Shown: positions 8,617-18,791 of the stretch, piece by piece
How positions within the stretch are numbered: the first letter of the stretch is position 1
Layout: each line of letters opens with the position of its first letter
NCBI RefSeq assembly: GCF_018502485.1
Contig: NZ_CP075546.1
Source of the DNA: Methanospirillum purgamenti
GTDB lineage: Archaea > Halobacteriota > Methanomicrobia > Methanomicrobiales > Methanospirillaceae
Strand: one strand, 5' to 3'
Length of the DNA: 64,000 bases
Made by a program: the position numbers and the translations under genes
Notes under the pieces: generated by a model
What the model was told of the DNA's origin: nothing
What the model saw: the letters and a program-made list of their open reading frames with translations, nothing else
Databases searched by the model: none

Positions 8617-10488
8617 TTACGTAACGGTAATTAACCGTTGTTTATAAACTGTGCTGGAAACTCCCCCTCTGTTCGTTGTCAGTCTCACAGAAAATGTTCC
8701 TTTTTTCAGATACGTGTGATATGGATTTTTCTGATAGGAGAATCCTCCGTCACCAAAAGACCATATCCATCTGTTTGGATTTCCATATGACTGGTCAATA
8801 AACTGTACTCGTAATGGTGCTTTTCCATACACTGGTGCAGAATAAAATGCTGCATTTAACTGGGAGCCAGGTTTTGGTGTTGGTGACACAGTTGGAGTAG
8901 CGGTTGGATACGGATTATACGTCGGAGAAGGGGTTGGTGACTTTGTGGGCGTTACAGTTGGGTAAGGAGTTTTTGTTGGCGTTGGAGTCGGTGCTGCTCC
9001 TCCGAGCGCTTTTGCTGCGTTGAGTCTTCCACCTGATGCCACCTTTCCTGAGAGAGACGTGACTCTGTCAACACTACTGAATATTTTACTTCGTATTTGG
9101 GTTCCTGACATGGAGGGATTTTGTGATTTAATAAGTGCTGCAACTCCTGCAACATGAGGTGTTGCCATCGATGTGCCGCTTAAGTATTGGTAACTTCCCG
9201 ATCGGGCAGTACTATAGATGCTCACACCCGGGGCTGCCAGATCAACAGAATTCGATCCATAATTCGAGAAAGAGGCCAGCCGGTCATAATAATCTGTGGC
9301 AGCAACAGAGAGGATATTACTGCTTGAGAATGCAGCCGGATATTGGGGACTTGCATCTGCGTTCTTTCCACTATTACCTGCTGCACAAACAACAACTGCA
9401 TTTGATGCATCAATTGCATCTTTCAATGACTGGGTGTATCCACTTCCACTCCATGAATTAGAAATAACTGCTGCCCCTTTACGGTTTGCATACAATATTG
9501 CAGATATTGCATCAGACACATATCCTGACCCCTGCGCATTTAGGAATTTCAGTGGCATTATCTTGACATTCCATGCTGTTCCTGCGACACCGATTCCATT
9601 ATTTCCAACAGCCGCAATGGTACCCGCACAATGTGTTCCATGTCCGTTGTCATCCATAGGATTGTTATTCTTTGAGGCGAAGTTCCAGCCACGAATGTCG
9701 TCAATGTATCCATTCCCATCATCATCCATTCCATTGACAATTTCACCCGTGTTCTGCCAGATATTCGAAGAAAGATCAGGATGCGTATAATCAACTCCGG
9801 TATCTACAACCGCAACAACAACATGGGGCGAACCAGTCGTAATACCCCAGGCATCAGGAGCATCAATGTCTGCATCAGAAGTCCCATAAAATGGGGCCTG
9901 CCCGGTATTGTGCATTCCCCAGAGATATTTATATCCAGGATCATTTGGGTAAATAGCACTTTCAATACTTAAAGCCCCTGCGTCGACAACTTTTCCATTC
10001 TTTTCGACAGGACTTAATGATATTTTGTAATCAGGTTCAACATAGAGCACATCAGGGCTTGCTTTATACGCTTCCATTGCAGCATCTAATGTATTACTGG
10101 TGACTTGCACAACCTGCATACCTGGAACTCCGGCATCAGACAAATCTGCGAGAACTGATGTTCCTGCCTGGGCATTGGTGACAGACTCGATAGACATCAT
10201 GCCGGTTTGAGCCCGTGGTTTATCTGGATTGTACCTGACAATGAGACGATCCGGCGCATATTCTGCAGAGACAGCTATCGGTGTTTCCGATATAGGAATG
10301 GCAGAAGACTGTATTGTAGATCCTGAAGAGACAGGAGCAACAGCTGTTGATTGAACCGGGCTTAATGCTGATGGAACGGTCAGAATTCCAGTGTCTGGAA
10401 TTGCAGTTCCTGTCTGTGTGAGAGCACAGATAATTACTGTCACGAAAACTAAAAGAGTGACAATAGAAATGTTACTTCGTGAAATCAT
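8617..10488 (-). CDS. Secreted subtilisin-like serine protease with Thr/Pro linker and PKD domain
   Basis: Extracellular or cell-envelope protease. Residues 1-30 are a signal peptide (hydrophobic TLLVFVTVIICAL). A propeptide reaches about residue 165. The S8 catalytic domain has D229 (VVDTGVDYTHPDL), H283 (NGHGTHCAGT), oxyanion N372 (AAGNSG) and nucleophile S440 (SGTSMATPHVAG). A linker of PTPTPT/PTVTPT repeats at about 503-543 leads to a PKD domain (YGKAPLRVQF, WIWSFGDGG) that ends the 623-residue protein. All catalytic residues are present, so it should be active. The gene is convergent with the RPA operon and appears monocistronic. Confidence 0.93.
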   Translation of the reverse strand: MISRSNISIVTLLVFVTVIICALTQTGTAIPDTGILTVPSALSPVQSTAVAPVSSGSTIQSSAIPISETPIAVSAEYAPDRLIVRYNPDKPRAQTGMMSIESVTNAQAGTSVLADLSDAGVPGMQVVQVTSNTLDAAMEAYKASPDVLYVEPDYKISLSPVEKNGKVVDAGALSIESAIYPNDPGYKYLWGMHNTGQAPFYGTSDADIDAPDAWGITTGSPHVVVAVVDTGVDYTHPDLSSNIWQNTGEIVNGMDDDGNGYIDDIRGWNFASKNNNPMDDNGHGTHCAGTIAAVGNNGIGVAGTAWNVKIMPLKFLNAQGSGYVSDAISAILYANRKGAAVISNSWSGSGYTQSLKDAIDASNAVVVCAAGNSGKNADASPQYPAAFSSSNILSVAATDYYDRLASFSNYGSNSVDLAAPGVSIYSTARSGSYQYLSGTSMATPHVAGVAALIKSQNPSMSGTQIRSKIFSSVDRVTSLSGKVASGGRLNAAKALGGAAPTPTPTKTPYPTVTPTKSPTPSPTYNPYPTATPTVSPTPKPGSQLNAAFYSAPVYGKAPLRVQFIDQSYGNPNRWIWSFGDGGFSYQKNPYHTYLKKGTFSVRLTTNRGGVSSTVYKQRLITVT

Positions 10489-10683
10489 AGAAACCCCCTA
10501 TGAAAAACATAACCGGATTTATATTTAATCTTCTATATGAAAGAAGTTTCTCATATATTTGGTTCATATTTTAGATAAAGTTCAAAATATGTAAAGAAGA
10601 GACATTTTTTGAGAGTCACCGGATTAAAATAGATCCAGAATAAGAAGTGTATACAAGACCCTTCCCCGGGTGATGCTGATACC

Positions 10684-10824
10684 ATGGGAGATATAATCTG
10701 CCCTAAATGTAACTCGAAAGATACAGATTTTGATGATCTCGTGACCACAGAATCTGGAAGTATGATTGCAAAGTGTAAATGTAATGCATGTAATCATACC
10801 TGGGATATGCCCTTCGGGTTGTAA
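10684..10824 (+). CDS. Small zinc-ribbon protein, 46 residues
   Basis: A short ORF beginning MGDIICPKCNSKDTDF and containing CPKC and CNAC pairs 28 residues apart, the pattern of a zinc ribbon as in TFS/TFIIS-like or ribosomal small proteins. Its end (NHTWDMPFGL) resembles the basic/aromatic strand of these folds. No partner is evident. The next ORF, a small membrane protein, starts 40 bp later on the same strand. Confidence 0.6.
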   Translation: MGDIICPKCNSKDTDFDDLVTTESGSMIAKCKCNACNHTWDMPFGL

Positions 10825-10864
10825 TCTGTACCGCTCATTGATTTATCTCATGGAAGCATGTTCT

Positions 10865-11059
10865 ATGATGAATTATTTTCGTAATGTCAGTATTGGTGTT
10901 ATTGTCATAGGCCTATTCATTCTCAGCTGGGGTATCGTCTGGCTAGGAAATGATCTTGGGTTTTGGCATTTCACATTCCCCTTCTGGCCGGTAATTGTTA
11001 TTCTTACCGGAATTACCATCCTCCTGTATGAACTAAAAAAGAGCGTTAGGGAGGATTAA
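10865..11059 (+). CDS. Small two-helix membrane protein, LiaI/DUF5668-like
   Basis: About 64 residues with two hydrophobic helices (VSIGVIVIGLFILSWGIVWL; FPFWPVIVILTGITILLY) joined by a short turn. This is the layout of the LiaI/LiaF-type transmembrane region (DUF5668). Two adjacent ATGs (10865, 10868) follow a GGAAG site. A longer frame starting at 10766 overlaps the zinc-ribbon gene and is less likely. Convergent with cofE, overlapping it by 14 bp. Function unknown. Confidence 0.6.
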   Translation: MMNYFRNVSIGVIVIGLFILSWGIVWLGNDLGFWHFTFPFWPVIVILTGITILLYELKKSVRED

Positions 11060-11822
11060 CATAGGCTTTTTTTAGGCTTCCGATGAAGAGACACTCATCT
11101 GGAGAGATTAATTCTATTCCTTCATAATCTCCAAATTCAATATCAAATCCCCGAATTAAAGCCGCTGGAATCTGTTCATTTGATTCACCCATGATTAATT
11201 CAGCTGCTGAAGCAAGGTTATCTGCAATCGCTCTTCTGGTTACCTTCAGTTCTCTTCCAAAGAGGTCATGCTTTCCACGTTCATCAATCACAGCAGGAAT
11301 ACCTGAACATGCTATCGCTACACCACCTGATCCATATCGCATCGGATGAGTACGACTGTCGACAATAAGTACAGCAATATGGAATCCTGTTTTTTCAAGG
11401 ATCGTCATCCGTAGGTTTCGGGCCAGTGCATCAGGATCAGAAGGCAGGAGGGTAACATAACCTTCCGGGGCATTTGATCCGTCTACACCAGCATTGGGAA
11501 GAAGATGTCCTGATTTTATTGATAATAAAAAACCAGGGATTCCGCCAACAATAACATCAGATTCACTGATGACAATCTCAGCAAGGGCAGGATCAATATC
11601 ATACTGTTTTGCAATTTTTCTTGCATGGTCAGATGGTATAATACCTGACAAGGGGGTGACTCGTCCCTGCGCTGTCGCAACTGCAGATTCTGCCAGAATA
11701 AGGATGTCATGCTCTTTAAAAAATAGATTCTGGTTTTGCAATGCGGTAAAAATATGGTCCAGAAGTGTATCTCCTGGTTTTATAAGATTTGTACGAAGGC
11801 CAAAAATCTGAAAATGATTCAT
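11046..11822 (-). CDS. cofE: Coenzyme F420-0:L-glutamate ligase CofE
   Basis: GTP-dependent enzyme that adds glutamates to F420-0, making the deazaflavin hydride carrier of methanogenesis. The 258-residue protein matches the family: GIIPSDHARKIAKQYDIDP, ESDVIVGGIPGFLL, HLLPNAGVDGSNAPEGYVTL, and the metal-binding IVDSRTHPMRYGSGGVAI. It is the last gene of a minus-strand operon glyA-folD-folP-cofE, with an ATGA 4-bp overlap to folP. Confidence 0.93.
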   Translation of the reverse strand: MNHFQIFGLRTNLIKPGDTLLDHIFTALQNQNLFFKEHDILILAESAVATAQGRVTPLSGIIPSDHARKIAKQYDIDPALAEIVISESDVIVGGIPGFLLSIKSGHLLPNAGVDGSNAPEGYVTLLPSDPDALARNLRMTILEKTGFHIAVLIVDSRTHPMRYGSGGVAIACSGIPAVIDERGKHDLFGRELKVTRRAIADNLASAAELIMGESNEQIPAALIRGFDIEFGDYEGIELISPDECLFIGSLKKAYVNPP

Positions 11823-12628
11823 GCAGTATCTCTCATATGCATAACTGTTTTTATTAAATCCATTGTTTCTGGGATGTCATGAGCACGAATAACTGCAGCT
11901 CCCTTTTCTATTAATAGAGATGTTATTGCAAGGGTTCCAGCCAGTCTTCCAGTTGGGGATTGACCTGTTGCTTCTCCAATAAATGATTTTCTTGATACTG
12001 CAGCCAGAATTGGATGCCCGTATTGTTGAATTGTTTCAAATTTCTTGCACAATTCCCAATCATCTTCTGCTGTACGTGTAGGTACCCATTTCCCAATTCC
12101 AGGATCTAAAATGATGTCTTCTATGCCAAGCGAAGAAGCTCGAGAAAGAATCAACCTGATAGCTTCATGTGTTTCCTGCATTGATGTTGCATCTCCCGGG
12201 CTTTTCCGCGTCGCCATTATCACCGCTGGGATTCCTGCGTCTGCGATAACATGACCTAATTCAGGATTCATAAGTCCGGATATATCATTTGCAAGACTTA
12301 CATCAAAATGAAGAGCAGCATTTAATACCTCTGGGTACATGGTGTCAATGCTCACCACATAATCCTCACCGTTTAGTTGGCGAAGACATTCCCGAATTCT
12401 TTCTACTTCTTCAGAAACCGGTATTGGTTGACTGTTTGGAGCAGTGCTCCGTGCACCAATATCAAGGATTTCTGCGCCGGCTGCAGTCATTTTATCCGCA
12501 GCTTCATGCACGGCGGATATTGGTACAAATGATCCTGGATAAAAAGATTCAGGGCTGATGTTCAGGACACCCATCAGAACAGGTCTTTGCCTGCCGATGT
12601 GAATATCCTTTACATAAAAGGACCGCAT
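11819..12628 (-). CDS. folP: Dihydropteroate synthase-type enzyme
   Basis: Pterin-binding TIM-barrel enzyme that joins a pterin pyrophosphate to an aminobenzoate. The 269-residue sequence has LMGVLNISPESFYPGSF (the classic motif has DSF; here it is ESF), DIGARSTAPNS, and the late basic motif SRKSFIGEATG followed by IRAHDIPET. It could serve folate or the methanopterin route. Lying between folD and cofE in a fully overlapping operon, with glyA upstream, favours a folate-linked anabolic role. This last point is inference. Confidence 0.8.
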   Translation of the reverse strand: MRSFYVKDIHIGRQRPVLMGVLNISPESFYPGSFVPISAVHEAADKMTAAGAEILDIGARSTAPNSQPIPVSEEVERIRECLRQLNGEDYVVSIDTMYPEVLNAALHFDVSLANDISGLMNPELGHVIADAGIPAVIMATRKSPGDATSMQETHEAIRLILSRASSLGIEDIILDPGIGKWVPTRTAEDDWELCKKFETIQQYGHPILAAVSRKSFIGEATGQSPTGRLAGTLAITSLLIEKGAAVIRAHDIPETMDLIKTVMHMRDTA

Positions 12629-13449
12629 CGGTTCCTTGCACTATTGACGGTGTTCTCCATGAGTGAAGCGATGGTCATCGGACCAACACCACCAGGAACC
12701 GGTGTTATGGCTCCAGCGACAGGTTCAACCTCTGAAAATGCAACGTCACCACAGAGTTTTCCATTCACCTGATTTGTCCCCACATCAATGACTGTTACAC
12801 CAGGCTTTACCATATCTCTTGTGATAATTCCCGCTTTCCCTGCAGCGCTAACCAGAATATCTGCTTGTTTTGTTATTGAGGGGAGATCTTCTGTTTTGCT
12901 ATGACAGATTGTAACGGTGGCATGTGCATGAAGAAGAAGGAGTGCAATCGGTCTTCCGACATCGACACTTCTTCCTACAACAACCGCCCGTTTGCCAGCA
13001 ATGGGGATATGATATTCCTGTAACAGGGTCATGATGCCCTTTGGTGTGCAGGGCCGTGGTCCTTCAAGACCGGTTACTAGCCTTCCCATATTGAGTGGGT
13101 GAAATCCATCAACATCTTTTTCAGGCCGAATTGCTGAAAGCACTGCTTGTGTGTCTATGGATGCAGGCAGAGGAAGCTGAACAAGAATCCCGTCAATATC
13201 AGAATCTTCATTCAACTGATGGATTCGGTCAAGCATAGTATTTGTTGTGGTATCTTCTGGAAGGGAAATATTCACAGAAGAAATGCCCACCTGCTCACAG
13301 GCACGGTGTTTCATCCTGACATACATATGAGATGCAGGATCATCACCAACCAGTACTGTAGCAAGAGTGGGGGTAAGGCCACCCTCAATTATATCTTCTT
13401 TCAGCAACTCCAGTCTTCGTGCTGCAAGTCCTTTACCATCTAATATCAT
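12610..13449 (-). CDS. folD: Bifunctional methylene-H4folate dehydrogenase / methenyl-H4folate cyclohydrolase
   Basis: Interconverts 5,10-methylene-, methenyl- and 10-formyl-H4folate in the cytoplasm. The 279-residue protein has the catalytic YVRMKHRACEQVG (Tyr/Lys), GILVQLPLP, the RPEKDVDGFHPLN loop, the Rossmann GRSVDVGRP motif and PVPGGVGPMT near the C-terminus. It overlaps glyA by 4 bp and folP by 19 bp, so the four genes should be translated as a unit. Its presence implies that this methanogen uses H4folate in addition to its methanopterin. Confidence 0.95.
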   Translation of the reverse strand: MILDGKGLAARRLELLKEDIIEGGLTPTLATVLVGDDPASHMYVRMKHRACEQVGISSVNISLPEDTTTNTMLDRIHQLNEDSDIDGILVQLPLPASIDTQAVLSAIRPEKDVDGFHPLNMGRLVTGLEGPRPCTPKGIMTLLQEYHIPIAGKRAVVVGRSVDVGRPIALLLLHAHATVTICHSKTEDLPSITKQADILVSAAGKAGIITRDMVKPGVTVIDVGTNQVNGKLCGDVAFSEVEPVAGAITPVPGGVGPMTIASLMENTVNSARNRCGPFM

Positions 13450-14690
13450 GTCAGATCAGGGTAAAGAGGATATTGGCTGGCAAGGGATTTTACCTCTTCC
13501 CTGATGCTTTCCTGAAGGCTTGTGTTTTTACTGTCACGGATGACTGCAGCAATCCACTCACCAATCTGTTTCATTTCACTCTCTTTCATACCGCGGCTGG
13601 TAACTGCAGGAGTTCCGACACGAAGACCACTGGTAACAAAAGGACTTTTCGTTTCATTTGGAATTGTATTTTTATTGACTGTTATCCCTGCATTTCCAAG
13701 TGCCTGCTCAGCTTCAAGTCCGGTAATGCCAAAGTTTGTCAGATCCAGTAGACAAAGATGGTTATCAGTTCCTCCTGAAACCAGTCTGACATTATGCGCA
13801 GCAAGCGTTTCGGCAAGAATCCGGGAATTTTTTACAACCTGTTCTGAGTATTTTACAAACTCTTTGGTTGATGCTTCCTTAAAACAGACCGCTTTTGCTG
13901 AAATAATGTGCATAAGTGGGCCACCCTGCATTCCCGGAAATACTGCTTTGTCAATGGGTGCGGCAAATTCCTTGTCACAGAGGATGAATCCTCCACGAGG
14001 GCCACGGAGGGTCTTATGCGTGGTTGATGTGGTGAAGGTTGTATGCCCAACCGGGCTTGGGTGTATGCCTGTTGCACAAAGACCTGCAATATGAGCGATA
14101 TCTGCAACGCAGTATGCACCAACATCTTCTGAAATATCTGCAAATGCTTTAAAATCTATCTCTCTCGGATAAGCGCTTGCACCACAGACAATGATTTTTG
14201 GCTGTATTTTTTTTGCCATTTCAGCAATACTGCCATAATCCATCCGTTCTGTCTTCAAATCCACACCATACTGATGTGACTCATAGATTATCCCTGAAAA
14301 ATTAACCGGAGAGCCATGGGAGAGATGACCCCCCTGAGAGAGATTCATGGAGAGGATTTTGTCACCTGGTTTTAAAACCGCAAAGTAAACGGCCATATTA
14401 GCCTGGCTGCCGGAGTGTGGCTGAACATTTGCATGTTCTGCACCAAACAGTGAACATACTCTGTCACGTGCCAGATTTTCTGCCATATCATGGAACTCAC
14501 ATCCGCCATAGTATCGCTTGCCAGGATACCCTTCAGCGTATTTGTTAGTCATGATCGAACCAGAAGCTTCAAGGACCGCCCTACTTACGACGTTTTCTGA
14601 AGCTATCAGTTCAAGACCGTTTATCTGACGATTGGTTTCTTTATCGATGATCGCTGCGATTTCTGGATCAGTCGTTTCCAGATAGGACAT
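13446..14690 (-). CDS. glyA: Serine hydroxymethyltransferase
   Basis: PLP enzyme converting serine plus a tetrahydropterin to glycine plus the methylene derivative. The sequence shows YAEGYPGKRYYGGCE, VQPHSGSQANMAVY, DIAHIAGL and the PLP-lysine motif TTTHKTLRGPRGG. The reading frame opens at 14702 (MCMHMSYLETTD), but the family N-terminus fits MSYLETTD at 14690. No convincing ribosome-binding site separates the candidates. First gene of the glyA-folD-folP-cofE operon and divergent from the coiled-coil/smc operon. Confidence 0.94.
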   Translation of the reverse strand: MSYLETTDPEIAAIIDKETNRQINGLELIASENVVSRAVLEASGSIMTNKYAEGYPGKRYYGGCEFHDMAENLARDRVCSLFGAEHANVQPHSGSQANMAVYFAVLKPGDKILSMNLSQGGHLSHGSPVNFSGIIYESHQYGVDLKTERMDYGSIAEMAKKIQPKIIVCGASAYPREIDFKAFADISEDVGAYCVADIAHIAGLCATGIHPSPVGHTTFTTSTTHKTLRGPRGGFILCDKEFAAPIDKAVFPGMQGGPLMHIISAKAVCFKEASTKEFVKYSEQVVKNSRILAETLAAHNVRLVSGGTDNHLCLLDLTNFGITGLEAEQALGNAGITVNKNTIPNETKSPFVTSGLRVGTPAVTSRGMKESEMKQIGEWIAAVIRDSKNTSLQESIREEVKSLASQYPLYPDLT

Positions 14691-14863
14691 GTGCATACAC
14701 ATCTGGCATAAAAGGGTAATATGGTTTTGTAAATCCCGTCATTATCGTCCCCACGCTGGTGTCTTATTCGCATAATCTGAAGAAATGAGAAGGGAAATAT
14801 ATATGTATTGGTATCTAACACTATCACAGATACTCTAATCGGGTTAAATCAGGGCTGTTATTC

Positions 14864-15307
14864 ATGAGTGAAGAAGGGTTTGGGACGAATAATCTTGATG
14901 AGCGGGTCCGTCAGCTAGAGCGGAAAATTGTTGATCTAGAAGCCCTCATCAAAGGTCTGACTGACGAAATGCTGGATATGAAGGCTGTTGTTATGAAATT
15001 GAAAAAGGAACAGCGTCCACCACCGGTTATCCAGGCAGTAGCACCACCGATATCACGGGGAAAAGTTGAGCGTGAATCTGCAGAAGCTGATAAGGATTTG
15101 GCAAAACCTCCCGTTACACCGCCTCGTGACAAAATTACCCTGAAGATGCAGCCGGATGGAACACTTCAGCCAGAGAAAGATATGGGTGAGGATATTATCA
15201 TAGCATCAGCCCGTGATGCCAGAAGCCGGTACAAAGACCAGCATCAACGGAGCGGGCAGAGTGATCTCATTATTGCTGAAGATAAAGAGCCAACTGAAGA
15301 CTCGTAA
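14864..15307 (+). CDS. Coiled-coil protein upstream of smc
   Basis: 147 residues, unrecognised. Residues 10-55 form a coiled coil with leucine heptads (LDERVRQLERKIVDLEAL and on). A charged, proline-rich, probably disordered tail follows. It is spaced 40 bp before smc on the same strand, so a role with chromosome condensation is plausible, but only by context. Confidence 0.6.
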   Translation: MSEEGFGTNNLDERVRQLERKIVDLEALIKGLTDEMLDMKAVVMKLKKEQRPPPVIQAVAPPISRGKVERESAEADKDLAKPPVTPPRDKITLKMQPDGTLQPEKDMGEDIIIASARDARSRYKDQHQRSGQSDLIIAEDKEPTEDS

Positions 15308-15347
15308 TATTTGAATAATATACCCTTCCTTGCTCTGGTGTAAGGAT

Positions 15348-18300
15348 TTGCATATCACACAGCTTGAAATTGATAATTTCAAATCTTTTGGGAGAAAAAC
15401 AAAAATCCCATTTTTACCAGGATTTACTGTAATTTCAGGACCAAATGGGTCTGGAAAAAGCAATATTATTGATTGTATTCTATTTGCCCTTGCCCTTTCT
15501 TCATCCCGTCATCTGCGTGCCGAGCGACTGACTGATCTTATCAATCTGAATAATGATCGGAATACTGCAGAAGTTGAGATTACTTTTTCTGACGGGACTG
15601 TTATCAGACGCAGGATTAAACGAACCGAGAATACCTATTACAATTACCTGTATCTGAATGGTCGACCCTGCAGGCAGGGTGAACTGTTAGAATTTTTAGC
15701 TGGCCATGGAATTGTCCCTCATGGGTATAATGTCGTCATGCAGGGGGATATCAACCGGATCATCGAGATGAGTGACTCAGAACGGAGAAAGATCATCGAT
15801 GAGATTGCAGGAGTTGCAGAGTTTGATGCAAAAAAGGAACTTGCCTTGCAAGAGTTATCCCAGGTTCATGAACGGATGGCTGAAGAGTCCGTTCATATTG
15901 AGGAACTGAGTATACGTCTCACTCAACTGGAAAAACAGAAAGAACAAGCGGTGTTATTTCGAACACTCCAGGATGAGCTTAAAATTCTGACGAGGTGCCG
16001 ATCTGCTGCTCGTCTCTCCGCCCTGAAGAAAGATCAGGATGCTCTTTTGATGGGTATTACTGAAGAAAAGGATCAGGTTATTCAGATAGATGGAGATATT
16101 TCGTGGAAATCGCATGAACGTGATTTCATCCGGGAAGAAATTGCAGCAATTGATCAGAAGATCGCTGCAAAAACAGGCAGTGATTATATGGCCCTGGTCT
16201 CCCGGATTGCTGAAGCAAAAGCTTCAATTGATAGTCTCCATCGGACTATTGATCGGGCTTTACGAGAAAAGGAAGAAGCAAACAAGAGGCTATCCGACAT
16301 ATTTACTGGGGTAAAAAGACAGGAAGAGCGAGTTCAGGCCCGTGATAATGAGATGCGTAGTCTGATGATAGATCGGACAAACCTTTCGATGACATCTGCA
16401 GCGGTTCAGAAAGAGCTTGATAGGATCTCTTCTTCAATTGCGCAAGAGACAAAAGGTCTTGAAGAGGAAGAATCACGTCTCGATTCTTTGAGATTTGAGA
16501 TGAACCGGCTCAAAGAAGAACGTGGTGAGTTGCTTCAGGAGCAAAACCTGCTTATCGAACGCTCCCGAATGCGAAGTGCTGAAGAGGACCGTCTGACTTC
16601 CCGGATATATTCGCTGGATAAAGATCTAAAAGAGAAGGATGAGGATATTGCAGGCCTTACTATAGCTCTTGCCCGCCTTACCGAAGAGAAAAAAGAGAAT
16701 GACAAGAAAATGGCAAATCTTGATACAGCCCTCTATTCTCAAAGGGAAGAACATGAGCGTTTGATACGACAGATTCGGGATCTTAAAGTTGAGATTGGCA
16801 GGAAGGAAGCTCAACAACAGGCTCAGGGCCGGTACAGCCGTGCGATGGAAGCAGTTCTGGGAATGGATGGTGTTTTTGGAACAATTGGAGATCTGGGAAC
16901 ATGTAAACCAGAATATTCAACAGCATTGAATGTTGCTGCTGGAGGAAAAGTCCATTTTGTTGTTGTAGAAACCGATCAAATCGCCGCTGATGCAATCCGG
17001 TATCTGCAGGAGCATAAACTCGGCCGTGTGACATTTCTTCCTCTCAATAAAATAAGACCAAAACCGCTTCCACCCCTCCCTCCTGGATCAGATGTTATTG
17101 GATTTGCACTTGACCTTCTTGATTATGATCCACGGTTTGATAGTGCATTTCGTGTTGTTTTTGGTTCCACACTGATACTTGATACTCTTGAACATGCTCG
17201 CAGGCGTATTGGGTCATCACGGATGGTTACTTTGGATGGTTCATTGATTGAGCCATCAGGATCGATGACTGGAGGGAGTATTAAAAAGGACACAGGGGGA
17301 TTTGGCTCAACCTCTGTGGATGAGTTAAAACACCTGAGTTTACAGTTATCTCATCTGACTGCTGAAGAGCAGATGATATCCGAGTCGCTTAAACAACAGA
17401 CTGTTCAGCGGGATGAAGTGCAGAAGCGAAGACTTGAACTGGAAGCCGCTGTTGTACGGGCTAAAGGCCAATTGGAGTCTGCTGAAGCTGCAAAATCCTC
17501 TTTACTATCAGAAAAAGAATCACTTCAGGTACAACGAGATGCAACTCCTGGAATGGTTCATGGAGGGACCAATGACCTTGCAGTGGTTGAGAAGGCTATT
17601 GAGGAAAAGAACCAGAGTGTCACCCGAATTCAGATTTCAATAAATGAGATCGCAGACCGCTTATCTGATACTGGCATCCCTCTTTTATATGAGCAACGTG
17701 AAGAAGCAGAACGGCAAAAGACAGAGATACAAAGGCGTCTGCATAACAAGGAACAGGAAATAAGCGAAATCCGGATGGAACTTTCTTTCGCACAAAAAAC
17801 TGTTGAAGAAGAACGGCAACAAATGGAACGTATTCGTGAAAAAGTCAAACAGTATGATGATGAGGTTCGGGAATGTCAGGAAGAGATTACTATAAAAGAG
17901 AAGGTAATTTCCGAAGCCGAATCCACCGTTGCTGAATTTTCTCAGGAAATTGATGATCTGAGAGCAGAACGGGGCGTTCTTTCTAAAAAATCTGATGATT
18001 TTGATCTAGAGGTTCGTGAATTTATCAGTAAAAAAGACCGTGTCCTGTTGAAGATAGAAAGCATGGAAGAAAAATCCCGGATTCTTGCTCAAGAGATTTC
18101 ATCACTTGCAGAACAAGCCGGTGATTGTGTTACCGATTTGACTGAAGATGAGATAGAAGTCAGGGTACAAAAAACTACAATCTCAATTGAGAAATTGGGC
18201 GATGTGAATATGCGGGCAATTGAAGAGTATGATCAGGTCTATGCCGTTGTAACTGACCGTATGTCTCGTGTGGAAATATTAGAACGTGAATTATCAGATA

Positions 18301-18791
18301 TCAAAGACCGAATAGAATTCTTTTCAAAGAAAAAGTATGAAGCCTTTCATGAAGCATTTACCACGATTGATACAAATTTCAGGGACATTTTTTCACGTCT
18401 GACGATGGGCACAGGTGAGTTAAAACTGGAAAATCCGGAAGATCCATTTACTGGAGGGCTTTCATTTGCAGTCCAGCCCAGGGATAAAAAAGTACATCAT
18501 CTTACTGCTCTTTCCGGGGGAGAAAAATCTCTTACTACTCTTGCTTTCATTTTTTCAATTCAAAAATACATTCCTGCACCATTCTATGCATTTGATGAGG
18601 TGGATATGAATCTGGATGGATCAAATGTTGTGAGAATTGCAGATATGATTCGTGAATTATCGAATAAATCTCAGTTTATTAATATTTCTCTTCGGAAGCC
18701 TATGATAGATGCAGCTGATAGGATTCTGGGAGTTACTATCCGGCCGGATAAAACAAGTCTAGTTACGGGAGTGAGTATGGATGACTCATGA
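15348..18791 (+). CDS. smc: Chromosome segregation ATPase SMC
   Basis: Condensin ATPase that compacts and separates chromosomes. About 1147 residues, the normal SMC architecture: N-terminal Walker A (GPNGSGKSN, near residue 33), long coiled coil, hinge at about residues 480-640 (GVFGTIGDLGTCK, GSMTGGSIKKDTGG), second coiled coil, then the signature LSGGEKSLTTLAF and Walker B YAFDEVDMNLDG. The frame opens at TTG 15330, but the TTG at 15348 gives MHITQLEIDNFKSFG with a GGTG site about 7 bp upstream and is preferred. The stop overlaps scpA by 11 bp. Confidence 0.95.
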   Translation: MHITQLEIDNFKSFGRKTKIPFLPGFTVISGPNGSGKSNIIDCILFALALSSSRHLRAERLTDLINLNNDRNTAEVEITFSDGTVIRRRIKRTENTYYNYLYLNGRPCRQGELLEFLAGHGIVPHGYNVVMQGDINRIIEMSDSERRKIIDEIAGVAEFDAKKELALQELSQVHERMAEESVHIEELSIRLTQLEKQKEQAVLFRTLQDELKILTRCRSAARLSALKKDQDALLMGITEEKDQVIQIDGDISWKSHERDFIREEIAAIDQKIAAKTGSDYMALVSRIAEAKASIDSLHRTIDRALREKEEANKRLSDIFTGVKRQEERVQARDNEMRSLMIDRTNLSMTSAAVQKELDRISSSIAQETKGLEEEESRLDSLRFEMNRLKEERGELLQEQNLLIERSRMRSAEEDRLTSRIYSLDKDLKEKDEDIAGLTIALARLTEEKKENDKKMANLDTALYSQREEHERLIRQIRDLKVEIGRKEAQQQAQGRYSRAMEAVLGMDGVFGTIGDLGTCKPEYSTALNVAAGGKVHFVVVETDQIAADAIRYLQEHKLGRVTFLPLNKIRPKPLPPLPPGSDVIGFALDLLDYDPRFDSAFRVVFGSTLILDTLEHARRRIGSSRMVTLDGSLIEPSGSMTGGSIKKDTGGFGSTSVDELKHLSLQLSHLTAEEQMISESLKQQTVQRDEVQKRRLELEAAVVRAKGQLESAEAAKSSLLSEKESLQVQRDATPGMVHGGTNDLAVVEKAIEEKNQSVTRIQISINEIADRLSDTGIPLLYEQREEAERQKTEIQRRLHNKEQEISEIRMELSFAQKTVEEERQQMERIREKVKQYDDEVRECQEEITIKEKVISEAESTVAEFSQEIDDLRAERGVLSKKSDDFDLEVREFISKKDRVLLKIESMEEKSRILAQEISSLAEQAGDCVTDLTEDEIEVRVQKTTISIEKLGDVNMRAIEEYDQVYAVVTDRMSRVEILERELSDIKDRIEFFSKKKYEAFHEAFTTIDTNFRDIFSRLTMGTGELKLENPEDPFTGGLSFAVQPRDKKVHHLTALSGGEKSLTTLAFIFSIQKYIPAPFYAFDEVDMNLDGSNVVRIADMIRELSNKSQFINISLRKPMIDAADRILGVTIRPDKTSLVTGVSMDDS

